Assembly (NCBI RefSeq): GCF_004331035.1
Contig: NZ_SJNT01000002.1
Span: forward strand, 186,001-250,000
Direction: 5' to 3'
Source: Acinetobacter sp. ANC 4910
Lineage (GTDB): Bacteria > Pseudomonadota > Gammaproteobacteria > Pseudomonadales > Moraxellaceae
DNA: 64,000 nt
How positions within the stretch are numbered: the first letter of the stretch is position 1; each line of letters begins with the position of its first letter. This document shows, one piece after another, positions 45,177 through 56,163 of the stretch. Made by a program: the position numbers and the translations under genes. The notes below the pieces were generated by a model. The model was given only the letters and a program-made list of their open reading frames with translations, ran no database searches and was not told the origin of the DNA.

Positions 45177-46079
45177 TTAGAACAATAGTTGCATCAGCAA
45201 TGGAAAGCTCAACGCAAATAAAAGGGTTTGTAAGCTAATAATTGCCGCCATGAGTTGACTGTCCCCTTGAAAATAGCGCGTTAAAATATAAGATGCCGAC
45301 GCTGTGGGTAAAGCAAAGAAAACCACCAAGACCGCTATATGTAATGGCGCTAAGCCAAATCCTTGTGCCACAAAATAAGTCAGTATAGGTACTCCAACTA
45401 ACCGCGATACACTATTCATCATGACGCGCCCGAAATCAGGTTTGAGCTGACTAAACTGTAACGCCGCTCCGACTGAAATTAAACCTAATGGCAGACTGCT
45501 ACTCGCCAATAACTTCAATAATTGCGATATGCCCTCTGGCATCAATAAGCCAGAGCAATTAAATGCGATACCCCATAAACAAGCGATAATGAGCGGATTC
45601 TTCACAACAGAAATAAGCGTAAAACGCAACTGTCCCTGTGCACTTTGGGTAAATGAGCAAACCGAAACAATATTGACCAATGGAATTGCCACAGCAATGA
45701 TCGTGGCGAACAATTGCATGCCTGTTGTGCCAAACATTAAGCCCATCAAAGAAAGCCCAATATAGGTATTGAATCGAATCTGGCTTTGAATATAAACCCC
45801 AAAACGATGTACTGGAATATGAAAGTAAAACTTTAGTGCCCATAACACCATGCTGATCAACAGAATGATTACGATCAATGCCATGTAAAGCATGAGCATA
45901 GAACCTAAATCTAGCTTTACGTTAGAAAGATTGCTAAACAATAAAGCTGGGAAAAGAATGAAATAGTTTAATTTTTCAGAGTTTGCCCAAAACCCCTCCT
46001 GCAAAAAACCTGTCCGCTTAAACACATATCCCATTCCTATCAGGAAAACCAATGGAAAGAGTGCCATGATCATGTTCAT
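45177..46079 (-). CDS. AEC-family (auxin efflux carrier) transporter
   Basis: A 300-residue protein with about ten TM helices of the AEC fold: FLIGMGYVFKRTGFL at the N-terminus, a repeat-like middle with GIAFNCSGLLMPEGISQLLKLLASSSLPLGLISVGAAL, and C-terminal ALPTASASYILTRYFQGDSQ, where P-T-A-S-A-S-Y is typical. It probably exports or takes up small organic acids. It diverges from a LysR gene across 83 bases, so that regulator is the likely controller. Confidence 0.9.
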   Translation of the reverse strand: MNMIMALFPLVFLIGMGYVFKRTGFLQEGFWANSEKLNYFILFPALLFSNLSNVKLDLGSMLMLYMALIVIILLISMVLWALKFYFHIPVHRFGVYIQSQIRFNTYIGLSLMGLMFGTTGMQLFATIIAVAIPLVNIVSVCSFTQSAQGQLRFTLISVVKNPLIIACLWGIAFNCSGLLMPEGISQLLKLLASSSLPLGLISVGAALQFSQLKPDFGRVMMNSVSRLVGVPILTYFVAQGFGLAPLHIAVLVVFFALPTASASYILTRYFQGDSQLMAAIISLQTLLFALSFPLLMQLLF

Positions 46080-46162
46080 TCATTTATTCCAATTACTGCA
46101 CATCAGTCAGCTTTGACTCATTTTGGAAACAGAATATAATCCTTCTTCTCCCTCATAATAAA

Positions 46163-47068
46163 ATGAGTGTTTACTCATACCCTCAAATGACCTTTAGCCA
46201 ACTTGAAATTTTTTTACTGGTTGCTAAACATCAAAGTTTTAGCAACGCAGCCAAGCAACTCGGGATTTCTCAATCTGCGGTTTCACATGCCATAAAAAGT
46301 CTGGAGCATTTTTGGCGTGTACAATTGTTTAGCCGAGAACAAAACAGTGTTGTACTGACCGAAATTGGGCAGCAACTTCGCATCCATGCACAGGAAATTT
46401 TAAATACAGCACAAGTCATGCAACAGCAAGTTGCTGCGACACATGGACTGCAACAAGGCACTTTAAGAATCGGTTCATTTGGGGCATCCGCATCGATTCA
46501 TCTTTTACCTGAACTACTGCAAGCTTTTAGGACTGAATACCCTCAAATTGAAGTTTTTGTGGAAGAAGGAACCGATGATGAAGTCACGCAATGGATTTTA
46601 AACCAACAGGTTGATGTTGGATTTGCGGTTTTACCCAGCCATCAATTGGATACTTTTCCACTGATTAAAGATATTTTTATTGCCCTTATTCCTAACTCCT
46701 ACCCGATTGCACAAATGAGTCAGGTGGATATTACCCAACTGAAGCACTACCCTTTTATTTTAACCAAGGCAGGTAGCCAGACGCATATTGAAAAACTCCT
46801 TAAACAATATGACATACAGCCCAAGATTCAATATCAACTGTCGCAGTTATTAACGATTCTGAATATGGTCAATCAGCATGAAGGCATTTCGATTGTGGCC
46901 GATATGGCCATGACGCCAGAACTGCTCGCACTACACCCCAATGTTGTCAAAAGACCCTTACTGCCGAATACACAACGTGAAATTGGACTCGCAGTCCGCA
47001 ATCAAAAACTGATCAGTCCTGCAACACGTGCCTTTATCGAGTTGGCACAAACCATGTTCTATTATTAA
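46163..47068 (+). CDS. LysR-family transcriptional regulator
   Basis: A 301-residue LysR protein. The winged helix lies at about 10 to 68 (FLLVAKHQSFSNAAKQLGIS then QSAVSHAIKSLEHFW), followed by the effector-binding domain (LRIGSFGASASIHLLPELLQ, VDVGFAVLPSHQLDTF). The start could also be the ATG at 46187 (MTFSQLEIF). It faces the AEC transporter gene; regulation of that neighbour is the usual relation. The inducer is unknown. Confidence 0.92.
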   Translation: MSVYSYPQMTFSQLEIFLLVAKHQSFSNAAKQLGISQSAVSHAIKSLEHFWRVQLFSREQNSVVLTEIGQQLRIHAQEILNTAQVMQQQVAATHGLQQGTLRIGSFGASASIHLLPELLQAFRTEYPQIEVFVEEGTDDEVTQWILNQQVDVGFAVLPSHQLDTFPLIKDIFIALIPNSYPIAQMSQVDITQLKHYPFILTKAGSQTHIEKLLKQYDIQPKIQYQLSQLLTILNMVNQHEGISIVADMAMTPELLALHPNVVKRPLLPNTQREIGLAVRNQKLISPATRAFIELAQTMFYY

Positions 47069-47083
47069 ATTGAACCGCATAAA

Positions 47084-47108
47084 AAAGCCTGCTCTCAAGC
47101 AGGCTTTT
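47084..47108. terminator. Bidirectional terminator between LysR gene and ftsK
   Basis: Perfect 10-bp stem AAAGCCTGCT/AGCAGGCTTT with loop CTCA between convergent genes. Confidence 0.9.
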
Positions 47109-47120
47109 AGTAGATAAAGA

Positions 47121-50100
47121 CTAGACGAGAATATCCCGCTTACCATTCGCACCCATCGCACTCACAATCCCATTTTCTTCCATCTGATCGATAATACGTG
47201 CCGCACGGTTATAACCCAAACTGAACTTGCGTTGTAAAGATGACGTCGAAGCTTTACGCGTTTCTAAAACAAAGGCCACACATTGATCATACAAGGCATC
47301 ACGGTCTGAACTGCCATCACCATCTTCAAAACCACGTGAAGTTGGCTCTTCATCATATGGAGTCAAGATTTCATCAATATAATCTGGATCACCGCGCTCT
47401 CGCCATGCATCACAAATTCGGTTGACTTCATCATCGGAAATAAAGGCACCATGCACACGTTCAGGTTCAATTTTACCAGGCCCTAGAAACAGCATATCAC
47501 CATGCCCCAACATGTCTTCCGCACCACCTGCATCCAAAATGGTTCGAGAGTCAATTTTGCTGTTTACACGCAATGCAACACGAGTTGGAATATTGGCTTT
47601 AATCAAACCTGTAATAACATCTACGGATGGACGTTGGGTCGCTAAGAGCAAATGAATACCGGCAGCACGTGATTTTTGCGCTAAACGTGTAATCATTTCC
47701 TCGGCTTTTTTACCCACCTGCATAATCATATCGGCAAATTCATCTGCCACAATCACAATCGAAGGTAACGGTGCTAAGCGTGGTGCACGCTCACCCACAA
47801 CAGAGTCACTGGCTTTCCATGTCGGATCAATCAGGTCTTCCCCATTCGCCAATGCTTCTTCAACCTTACGGTTATAGTCCGCCAGTTTACGAATTTTAAG
47901 GAATGACATGAGCTTGTAACGACGCTCCATTTCATTCACACACCAATTCAATGCACTAACTGCATCTTTCATGTCTGTTACGACAGGGGTGAGTAAATGT
48001 GGAATATCATTGTAGTTGGCCAGTTCTAATTGTTTAGGGTCAATCATAATCAGGCGCAATTGGTCGGGTGTATATTTCAACAGCATCGATAAGATCATCG
48101 AGTTCACAGCAACAGACTTACCTGACCCTGTGGTGCCTGCAACCAACATATGTGGGGCCTTGCCTAAATCGGTAATCACAGGATTACCGGAAATGTCTTT
48201 ACCCATCGCCATTGAAAGTAAACCCGCTGGATCGCGATAAGTCGGTGTTTCCAATAATTCGATAAGACGCACCATTTCACGTGCACTATTTGGAACTTCA
48301 ATTCCAATGTAAGGTTTACCTGGAATTACTTCTACTACACGCACCGAAGCCATTGACATGGAACGTGCCAAGTCCTTCGAAATATTGGTGACTTTAGAGG
48401 CTTTAACCCCAGGTGCTAAATCCAATTCGAACCGCGTCACAACTGGTCCGGGTTGAGCTTCCATTACTTTGGCTTTAACATTGAACTCTTGTAGTTTAAT
48501 TTCGAGTAATTCTGAAAGACGTTCCAATTGTTCAGCAGTGAAGTTTACTTTTTTGTTCGGATCAACACGATCAAGCAAATCCAATCCGGGTAGCGTAGAT
48601 AAATCACGACGTTTTTGTGCGACCTGCATAGCACGTGACATGGGTCGTCCTGAAGCATCCGTCAAAGGCGCATCAAAATCAAACTCATCTTCTTCTTGAG
48701 GTTTACCCGCAGTTTCTTGCCAAGCTTCAATGAATGCCTCTTTAGATAACTCAGCTTTGCTCTGTTCAGTAAAACGCTCTGACACCTCTATAGCCGTGTG
48801 CTGTATTGGCGTTTGAACAAAGGCTGATGATTGTGCATAAGACGATGCTGTACGCTGCTCGACCACAGCAGACTCTGCATGTTGTTCTTCTGCATCAAAA
48901 TCATCTAGAAAACGATCTAATTCATCGTTCAATAAATGTGCCTTTGTTGCCCCAGCAGTAACTCCGGCGACAGCAGACATACTCAAAATTGAAGCGTCTA
49001 CTACCGCAATATCAGGGGTTGTTGTAGGCTGAATAGCCTGAACTTCGCTGCGTTGGAATGGGCTATGTACATCCGAAGCCACCTTACCACTAGGTACAGC
49101 AGCAAGTAGCTCATCAAAAATCTCATCATCGTCCCAATCAAGATTATTTTTGACTGGTTTTGGAGAAGGTTCAAGCTGCACATCAACAGGATATTGACGC
49201 TCTACTACAGAATTGAAATCATGCTTAGGAACTACAGTTTCATCTTCAGCGGCTTTTAATAATGCCTCAATATCTTGTTTATGTAGATGATCATTATGGG
49301 TATTTAAAGCACGCCAAACTTCACCCGTCGCAATGGTACGCTGGCTGTCTTGTTCAAGTTGATGCGCTTTGGCAATGGTTTTTTCAAACTCTTCATCATC
49401 GTCTAAATCGAATTCATCAAGCTGATTCAACTTAGATTCTTTATGCACCATATCATCAAACAGACGCTCGGCTGCCGCACCAGCAATAAAAGGTTGCTCA
49501 ATTGAGGCTTTAGAGGGATTGGTATCATCTAATTCAGTTTGATTGGAGGCTTTACTTGGCGCGACTGCAATCACCTGTTTTTGCACTTGAGGTGTGGTAC
49601 GGTCAAAATCAGATTCACTCTCAGGTACATTTTTATAAAATAAGTCTTGAAGATAGGCAGGTGTAGCTCGCAAGGTATCCCATGTTTTGTTCCACTTTAC
49701 CCCAAAGGCCAAAGTAAATAACACCACCCAAAACACAATTAAGAACAGCGCAGCACCATAGATGGTCAGAAGTTGGCTCAGGCTTTGTCCCAACTCATAG
49801 CCAATAATACCACCAGAGGCATTGGCTAAAGTATCCGCAGGTACTTCCCAAAATAAAAATAATAAGGTTGCTGTCGCCAACAAAATAAAAAATTGAGCAG
49901 CATAACGAAATGGTCGGTTCAGAAAACTGCGTGGCCACCACACTTGAATCGCTTCAATAAATAAGAAAAGTGGGATAAGCAGGCTTGCCCAACCTAAAAA
50001 TCCAAACAATAAATCTGAAATCCATGCTCCAGCGACACCACTTGCATTAGAAACCTGTTGGGTATCACTGGAAATATGCATCCAACCGGGATCAAAAGGT

Positions 50101-50228
50101 GTATAAGTGACTGTTGCAAGGAACAGATAAATCCCAAATGAGACTAAAAATAATGTCATCATTAAGCGCTGTGCATAAGCACCTGACACCGCAGTCATAC
50201 TCTGTCCTGTAAGCATTTTTTCATTCAT
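47121..50228 (-). CDS. ftsK: DNA translocase FtsK
   Basis: About 1035 residues. The N-terminus has four TM segments (for example LMMTLFLVSFGIYLFLATVTY), then a long, low-complexity acidic linker (about 210 to 560). The motor follows: LVAGTTGSGKSVAVNSMILS, VIVADEFADMIMQ, LLLATQRPSVDVITG, and the C-terminal gamma winged helix KASTSSLQRKFSLGYNRAARIIDQMEENGIV. It pumps the chromosome termini through the septum and activates XerCD at dif. The frame opens 81 bases earlier; ATG 50228 (MNEKMLTGQS) is chosen because the earlier part is not FtsK-like. Diverges from trxB. Confidence 0.95.
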   Translation of the reverse strand: MNEKMLTGQSMTAVSGAYAQRLMMTLFLVSFGIYLFLATVTYTPFDPGWMHISSDTQQVSNASGVAGAWISDLLFGFLGWASLLIPLFLFIEAIQVWWPRSFLNRPFRYAAQFFILLATATLLFLFWEVPADTLANASGGIIGYELGQSLSQLLTIYGAALFLIVFWVVLFTLAFGVKWNKTWDTLRATPAYLQDLFYKNVPESESDFDRTTPQVQKQVIAVAPSKASNQTELDDTNPSKASIEQPFIAGAAAERLFDDMVHKESKLNQLDEFDLDDDEEFEKTIAKAHQLEQDSQRTIATGEVWRALNTHNDHLHKQDIEALLKAAEDETVVPKHDFNSVVERQYPVDVQLEPSPKPVKNNLDWDDDEIFDELLAAVPSGKVASDVHSPFQRSEVQAIQPTTTPDIAVVDASILSMSAVAGVTAGATKAHLLNDELDRFLDDFDAEEQHAESAVVEQRTASSYAQSSAFVQTPIQHTAIEVSERFTEQSKAELSKEAFIEAWQETAGKPQEEDEFDFDAPLTDASGRPMSRAMQVAQKRRDLSTLPGLDLLDRVDPNKKVNFTAEQLERLSELLEIKLQEFNVKAKVMEAQPGPVVTRFELDLAPGVKASKVTNISKDLARSMSMASVRVVEVIPGKPYIGIEVPNSAREMVRLIELLETPTYRDPAGLLSMAMGKDISGNPVITDLGKAPHMLVAGTTGSGKSVAVNSMILSMLLKYTPDQLRLIMIDPKQLELANYNDIPHLLTPVVTDMKDAVSALNWCVNEMERRYKLMSFLKIRKLADYNRKVEEALANGEDLIDPTWKASDSVVGERAPRLAPLPSIVIVADEFADMIMQVGKKAEEMITRLAQKSRAAGIHLLLATQRPSVDVITGLIKANIPTRVALRVNSKIDSRTILDAGGAEDMLGHGDMLFLGPGKIEPERVHGAFISDDEVNRICDAWRERGDPDYIDEILTPYDEEPTSRGFEDGDGSSDRDALYDQCVAFVLETRKASTSSLQRKFSLGYNRAARIIDQMEENGIVSAMGANGKRDILV

Positions 50229-50429
50229 GTTTTTTTGGAAAACAACCTGAATTTGTTTCTTAATAAAACCTGATATTATGCACCTGTTCACGTAAAAAAG
50301 ATGCAACATTATGAGGGCTTGTTGTTAACTTTATTCTATATAGCTCAAACCGATTTGCATGATCAATATTACCCACATTGAACACACACAACTGTTATAC
50401 ACTTTCACGTATAATTTCATAAATTTTGA

Positions 50430-51404
<975 letters not shown>

Positions 51405-51420
51405 TCTTTTGTATCTATTA

Positions 51421-51447
51421 AAACCGTCCAAATAGGGCGGTTTTTTT
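51421..51447 (+). terminator. Terminator after trxB
   Basis: Stem AAACCGTCC/GGGCGGTTT with one G-T pair, loop AAATA, and a T-run of seven. It ends exactly at the first possible ATG of the next gene's longest frame (51448). Confidence 0.85.
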
Positions 51448-51486
51448 ATGTATGATAGCGTAAAGAATAACTCCCAGAACTCAATC

Positions 51487-52221
51487 ATGCAGCATACTTT
51501 AGCACCTTCCGAATATTTATTTCCCGATCCAATTGATTCAGATCCAGAAGGACATGGGCTGATTTGCATTGGCGCAGACCTCTCCCCTTCTACCCTCTTT
51601 GAAGCCTATACCCACGGTCTTTTTCCATGGTTTTCTGAAGGTGAGCCCATTTGCTGGTGGTGTCCCGAGCCGCGCTGCATTATTCGCCCCGAGCAATATC
51701 ATCCGAGTAAATCCTTGCTGCGTAATATGAAAAAGCATGACTATAAAATTACCATTAATCATGCTTTTGAATCGGTCATTCGTTCTTGTTCGCTCCCTCG
51801 CAGCTATGCAAATGACACGTGGATTTCAGAAGAAATTATTCAAGGTTATTTGGACATGTTTACAGCGGGTTATGCTTATAGTATTGAAGTCTGGGAACAA
51901 GATCAGCTTGTCGGTGGGCTGTATGGTGTGAGCATCGGTAAGGGGTGCTTTGGCGAATCGATGTTCAGTATCCGTACTGACGTGTCTAAAATGGCATTCT
52001 ATACCTTAATGTTGCTTGGACAAGAAAACCAACTGGCTTGGATTGACTGTCAATTGGTGAATGATCATTTACTTAGCCTTGGTGCTTGTACAATTTCTCG
52101 ACAAGAGTATTTAAAATCGTTACAAGATATTATAAAACAACCCTCTATCGATTGGAAAAAGTATCAAGAGGGTGTATTTTCAAGTAAAAGAATAGCGTTA
52201 TCTTCGCAATTAATCGAATGA
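51487..52221 (+). CDS. aat: Leucyl/phenylalanyl-tRNA-protein transferase
   Basis: A 244-residue Aat: [89 protein letters not shown] and [11 protein letters not shown]. It adds Leu or Phe to proteins with N-terminal Arg or Lys, marking them for ClpS-ClpAP. The frame opens at 51448 inside the trxB terminator; ATG 51487 ([13 protein letters not shown]) is more plausible, although its ribosome binding site is weak. bpt, the other bacterial N-degron transferase, follows after 19 bases. Confidence 0.93.
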   Translation: MQHTLAPSEYLFPDPIDSDPEGHGLICIGADLSPSTLFEAYTHGLFPWFSEGEPICWWCPEPRCIIRPEQYHPSKSLLRNMKKHDYKITINHAFESVIRSCSLPRSYANDTWISEEIIQGYLDMFTAGYAYSIEVWEQDQLVGGLYGVSIGKGCFGESMFSIRTDVSKMAFYTLMLLGQENQLAWIDCQLVNDHLLSLGACTISRQEYLKSLQDIIKQPSIDWKKYQEGVFSSKRIALSSQLIE

Positions 52222-52240
52222 AAACAATAGAGGGATCTTT

Positions 52241-53056
52241 ATGAATTCATATCACCCGAAGTCCCTGTTAAATGATTTACAGTACTACATCACACCACCG
52301 CATGAATGCAGTTATCTTGAAAAGAAATCTGCCCGCATGGTTTTTCTAGATCCAGCACATCGGATTGATGTCGTGACTTTGTCTGAACTTTCACGTGTCG
52401 GTTTTCGTCGTAGCGGGGACTTTGTTTATCGTCCCGAATGCCATTTATGTCGTCAATGCCTGTCTTGCCGTGTTCCTGTCCAAGAGTTTCAAATGAACAG
52501 CAAGCAAAAAAAAGCATGGAAACGCAATCAAGATCTGACGGTGAAAATTACTCAACCTAAAGATGCGGGTGATGTACATTATGCTTTATATGAACGTTAC
52601 ATTCGTGAACGCCATGCCGATGGTGATATGTTTCCCCCTAGCTATGACCAGTTTGAAAAATTTCTGATCCATACTTGTACTGAGAGTTTTTTTCTGGAAC
52701 TGTGGAAAGATGAGCAGTTGCTCTGCGTTTCGACCTGTGACCAACTTGATGATGGTCTGTCTGCGGTATATACCTTTTTTGATCCCGATGAAAATCGCCG
52801 CTCATTAGGGGCTTTTGCCATCATGAAGCAAATTGAATATGCACAACAACAGCAATTGAACTATGTCTATTTAGGTTACTGGGTGCCACATTCCAATAAA
52901 ATGAATTATAAGTCTCAATACACGCCCCTAGAATTATTGCTCGATGGGCAATGGCGTCGTATTAATCGCTCACTCAGTGCAGAAGAGATTCAACTTTTGG
53001 GAAACTCATTAATGACCACACTTCCCTCTGGTTGGAATAATTCAATCATTAAATAA
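52241..53056 (+). CDS. bpt: Aspartate/glutamate leucyltransferase
   Basis: A 271-residue Bpt (Ate family): SYLEKKSARMVFLDPAHRID, GFRRSGDFVYRPECHLCRQC with the cysteine pairs CxxC..CxxC, CVSTCDQLDDGLSAVYTFFD and YVYLGYWVPHSNKMNYK. It transfers Leu to proteins with N-terminal Asp or Glu, complementing the Aat specificity in the N-degron pathway. Good AGAGGGATC ribosome binding site. Probably cotranscribed with aat. Confidence 0.94.
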   Translation: MNSYHPKSLLNDLQYYITPPHECSYLEKKSARMVFLDPAHRIDVVTLSELSRVGFRRSGDFVYRPECHLCRQCLSCRVPVQEFQMNSKQKKAWKRNQDLTVKITQPKDAGDVHYALYERYIRERHADGDMFPPSYDQFEKFLIHTCTESFFLELWKDEQLLCVSTCDQLDDGLSAVYTFFDPDENRRSLGAFAIMKQIEYAQQQQLNYVYLGYWVPHSNKMNYKSQYTPLELLLDGQWRRINRSLSAEEIQLLGNSLMTTLPSGWNNSIIK

Positions 53057-53105
53057 ACTGGATATTTTGATGGAGTCGATTCACTCCATCGCATAAATAT
53101 TTAAA

Positions 53106-53567
53106 TCATGATTTGAATAACTGAGAAAAATCATCAGTACAAGCTTTAACCATAATAATGGCATGCTCACGCCCACCATTCGGGCTTGGATAATAATTTT
53201 TACGCAAATCAATCTGATGAAAACCTGACTTCTCATATAGGGCTATCGCAGCTTGATTGCTTTCCCGCACTTCCAAGAAAATTTGCACGGGTTGATTCTT
53301 CAGTAAAGCAATTGATTCATCTAAGAGCCGATAACCCAAACCCTTGCCCTGCTGATTGGGATCAATTGCCATCAATAATAAATTTGCCTCATCCAAAACG
53401 GGTTGCAGAATACAAAAACCCACTACCTGTCCTGCTTGCTCAATCACTGTACTTTGGTAACCATTCACTGCATCCTGAAATTGGTTCAGCGTCCAAGGAT
53501 GACTTTGCACCAACTTTTCTATTTGAACAACTGCATTAACATCGGCTTGTTGCATTAAACGAATCAT
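53106..53567 (-). CDS. rimI: Ribosomal protein S18 alanine N-acetyltransferase-like GNAT
   Basis: A 153-residue GNAT acetyltransferase: VVGFCILQPVLDEANLLLMAIDPNQQGKGLGYRLLDE contains motif A (Q-x-x-G-x-G), then FLEVRESNQAAIALYEKSGFHQIDLRKNYYP, where the R-K-N-Y-Y and N-x-x-A-x-x-L-Y are typical of RimI. RimI acetylates the N-terminus of S18. Convergent with bpt, 49 bases apart. The RimI name is by these motifs; some RimI-like proteins have other targets. Confidence 0.85.
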   Translation of the reverse strand: MIRLMQQADVNAVVQIEKLVQSHPWTLNQFQDAVNGYQSTVIEQAGQVVGFCILQPVLDEANLLLMAIDPNQQGKGLGYRLLDESIALLKNQPVQIFLEVRESNQAAIALYEKSGFHQIDLRKNYYPSPNGGREHAIIMVKACTDDFSQLFKS

Positions 53568-53684
53568 GCCCGTTCATCTTATAAATCTAAATAAGCCTGT
53601 ATTATAAAAATTTTTCGATGCGAAACGAACAAAAACAGGGATATTTTTAATATCCCTGCAGTCTTTAAAGCTCACAATAAGACT

Positions 53685-54566
53685 TTACAATCCTAATTTT
53701 GCTTTCCAATTGGCTAATAAACTTACCGTATCTAAATGATTAGGATGAAACCCCGGTTTAAAGTACGCCAACATTTCACGTCCCATCCCCGTAATAATTC
53801 CTTTCGATGGGCTATAACCATAAATGTAGATATCTTTTAATGCCTTAAAATTGAGTTGATTGTCTTGCTTTAGTAAGCGAAAGACAAAATAGCTTTGCAC
53901 AAAAAACAAAGTGGCCATAGCAGCAATCAACGATCCACAACGAGCAAGGTAGGCTTTTACTCCTGTGCCAAATACCCCTTCAAATACATCATAGGCCACT
54001 GCTTTATGTTCATTTTCTTCAATTGCATGCCAGTACCACATGGTCGACATGGTTTCATCTGTCATCAATGCTTGAATATGTCGATTAATTAGCAATTGCG
54101 AGGCAATCGTTGCTGTGAAATGCTCTAAAGCAGTGGTTCCCATTAAGTCGATCATTTCTTGCGTGATACCGGCTGGTTTAAACAGAATGACTGCTGTCTT
54201 ACGAAAGCCTTGAATGACTTTATCGGTTTGTTTTTCCAAGCTTGCTACATCATGCCCATACTTTTGAGCTGAAGCATTGAAACCAACATGTTCTTGTGTG
54301 TGCATGGCTTCCTGCCCAATAAAGGCACTGATTTCCTTTTGCAGAACCTCATTATCTTTAATGACAGGGTGATAACGTACAGCACGCACACTATCAATGA
54401 AAAATTGCTCACCTGCTGGAAAAAGCGCAGACAAGGCCGTCATGAAATGCGTTAACCCTGCCGAGCCATTCATCCAATATTCAGGCACGTTTTCAAAATT
54501 AAAATTCATACGACGGACAGGGAAACTTGCACCTGCACGATTGGTAATTTTTACCTTAGCATTCAT
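53685..54566 (-). CDS. Predicted metal-dependent hydrolase with ferritin-like motifs
   Basis: A 293-residue protein of the PF10118 (predicted metal-dependent hydrolase) family. Paired E-x-x-H motifs fit a di-iron helical bundle: FIGQEAMHTQEH, TTALEHFTATIA and WHAIEENEHKAVAYDVFEG. One hydrophobic segment follows (GSLIAAMATLFFVQSYFVF, about 215 to 235), and the C-terminus has YSPSKGIITGMGREMLAYFKPGFHPN. The substrate is unknown; related proteins may act on lipids. Monocistronic. Confidence 0.82.
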   Translation of the reverse strand: MNAKVKITNRAGASFPVRRMNFNFENVPEYWMNGSAGLTHFMTALSALFPAGEQFFIDSVRAVRYHPVIKDNEVLQKEISAFIGQEAMHTQEHVGFNASAQKYGHDVASLEKQTDKVIQGFRKTAVILFKPAGITQEMIDLMGTTALEHFTATIASQLLINRHIQALMTDETMSTMWYWHAIEENEHKAVAYDVFEGVFGTGVKAYLARCGSLIAAMATLFFVQSYFVFRLLKQDNQLNFKALKDIYIYGYSPSKGIITGMGREMLAYFKPGFHPNHLDTVSLLANWKAKLGL

Positions 54567-54837
54567 CCTGAGACTCCTACAGACCCATAAGGTCTAACTA
54601 TCTTTATGCTTGTTTTTGTTAATTCTAATATTACGGTTTTCACCACAAGCGATAAGGGCAGATAAGGTCAAGGAAGTATCAGTTAAGGACAGTTTTACAG
54701 GAAAATTGTCTAACAATTTTTATGATTCTATTTTTATCTTAATAGAAACTATTGATCTATCGGTTATATAGGTACACGCAAAAAAACGCTCATGCAGAAT
54801 AAAAAAGCCTGAAATTTATACATTTTATAAGCATAAA
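54567..54837. other. Intergenic region upstream of the PF10118 gene
   Basis: AT-rich, no open frame of note. A direct repeat GATAAGG-gca-GATAAGG lies near 54650, and TTGACC on the minus strand near 54668 may be a -35 box, but no clear -10 sits 16 to 18 bases away. The tuf terminator bounds it on the right. Confidence 0.4.
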
Positions 54838-54864
54838 AAAAGCGCCCCAAAGGAGCGCTTTTTT
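54838..54864 (-). terminator. Terminator of the str operon after tuf
   Basis: Stem AAAGCGC/GCGCTTT extended by partial pairing, with T-run on the minus strand, 15 bases beyond the tuf stop. Confidence 0.9.
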
Positions 54865-54878
54865 CACACAATAAGTGA

Positions 54879-56069
54879 TTATGCAGTTACTTTCGCAACA
54901 ACACCAGCACCAACTGTACGACCACCTTCACGGATCGCAAAACGTAGACCTGGGTCCATTGCGATTGGGTGGATTAATTCTACTGACATTTCAACGTTAT
55001 CACCAGGCATTACCATTTCAACGCCGTCTTGTAATTGGATTGCACCAGTTACGTCAGTCGTACGGAAATAGAATTGTGGACGGTAACCGTTAAGGAATGG
55101 AGTATGACGACCACCTTCTTCTTTAGAAAGTACGTATACTTCTGCGTCGAATTTAGTATGCGGCTTGATTGTACCTGGTTTAGCAAGTACTTGACCACGT
55201 TGTACGTCTTCACGCTTAGTACCACGAAGAAGAACACCACAGTTCTCGCCCGCACGGCCTTCGTCAAGAAGTTTACGGAACATTTCAACGCCAGTAACTG
55301 TCGTTGTTTGAGTATCACGGATACCAACGATTTCAACTGATTCGCCTACTTTCACGATACCAGCTTCTACACGACCAGTTACTACTGTACCACGGCCAGA
55401 GATAGAGAATACGTCTTCGATTGGCATTAAGAATGCTTTGTCGATTGCACGTTCTGGTTCTGGAATGTAAGAGTCAAGCGCTTCAACAAGAGCAAGAACT
55501 GAAGACTCACCGTACTGACCAGCGTCGCCATTAAGCGCAGCAAGAGCAGAACCACGGATAACTGGAGTGTCATCACCTGGGAAGTCATAAGTAGAAAGAA
55601 GTTCACGAACTTCCATTTCCACTAATTCAAGTAATTCTTCGTCGTCAACAAGGTCGCATTTGTTTAAGAATACGATGATGTAAGGTACACCAACCTGACG
55701 TGAAAGAAGGATGTGTTCACGAGTTTGTGGCATTGGACCGTCAGTCGCAGCACACACAAGGATCGCGCCGTCCATCTGAGCAGCACCAGTAATCATGTTT
55801 TTAACATAATCGGCGTGGCCCGGGCAGTCTACGTGAGCGTAGTGACGGATTGGAGAATCGTATTCTACGTGTGAAGTATTAATTGTAATACCACGTGCTT
55901 TTTCTTCAGGAGCAGAGTCGATTTGTGAGTAATCTTTCGCTTCACCGCCGTAAGTTTTTGCACAAATAGTTGCAATCGCAGCAGTTAAAGTAGTTTTACC
56001 ATGGTCAACGTGACCGATTGTGCCCACGTTCACGTGTGGCTTATTACGTTCAAACTTAGCCTTAGCCAT
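54879..56069 (-). CDS. tuf: Elongation factor Tu
   Basis: A 396-residue EF-Tu with [14 protein letters not shown], switch [47 protein letters not shown] and domains II/III ending in [14 protein letters not shown]. It delivers aminoacyl-tRNA to the ribosome. Last gene of the rpsL-rpsG-fusA-tuf operon, 94 bases after fusA. Most Acinetobacter genomes carry a second tuf copy elsewhere; only this one is in the window. Confidence 0.98.
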   Translation of the reverse strand: MAKAKFERNKPHVNVGTIGHVDHGKTTLTAAIATICAKTYGGEAKDYSQIDSAPEEKARGITINTSHVEYDSPIRHYAHVDCPGHADYVKNMITGAAQMDGAILVCAATDGPMPQTREHILLSRQVGVPYIIVFLNKCDLVDDEELLELVEMEVRELLSTYDFPGDDTPVIRGSALAALNGDAGQYGESSVLALVEALDSYIPEPERAIDKAFLMPIEDVFSISGRGTVVTGRVEAGIVKVGESVEIVGIRDTQTTTVTGVEMFRKLLDEGRAGENCGVLLRGTKREDVQRGQVLAKPGTIKPHTKFDAEVYVLSKEEGGRHTPFLNGYRPQFYFRTTDVTGAIQLQDGVEMVMPGDNVEMSVELIHPIAMDPGLRFAIREGGRTVGAGVVAKVTA

Positions 56070-56163
56070 TTGATTTTCCTTTTTAAACTACTCATGCAGG
56101 ATCACTGCATGAGCAACTGGTTATTAACTAAAAAATTAGTTTGGGCTTATAGTAATCGAAAGA

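Noticed and set aside
55035..55340. Frames of about 100 codons on both strands within tuf
   Set aside because: They overlap the invariant EF-Tu gene and result from its codon use.
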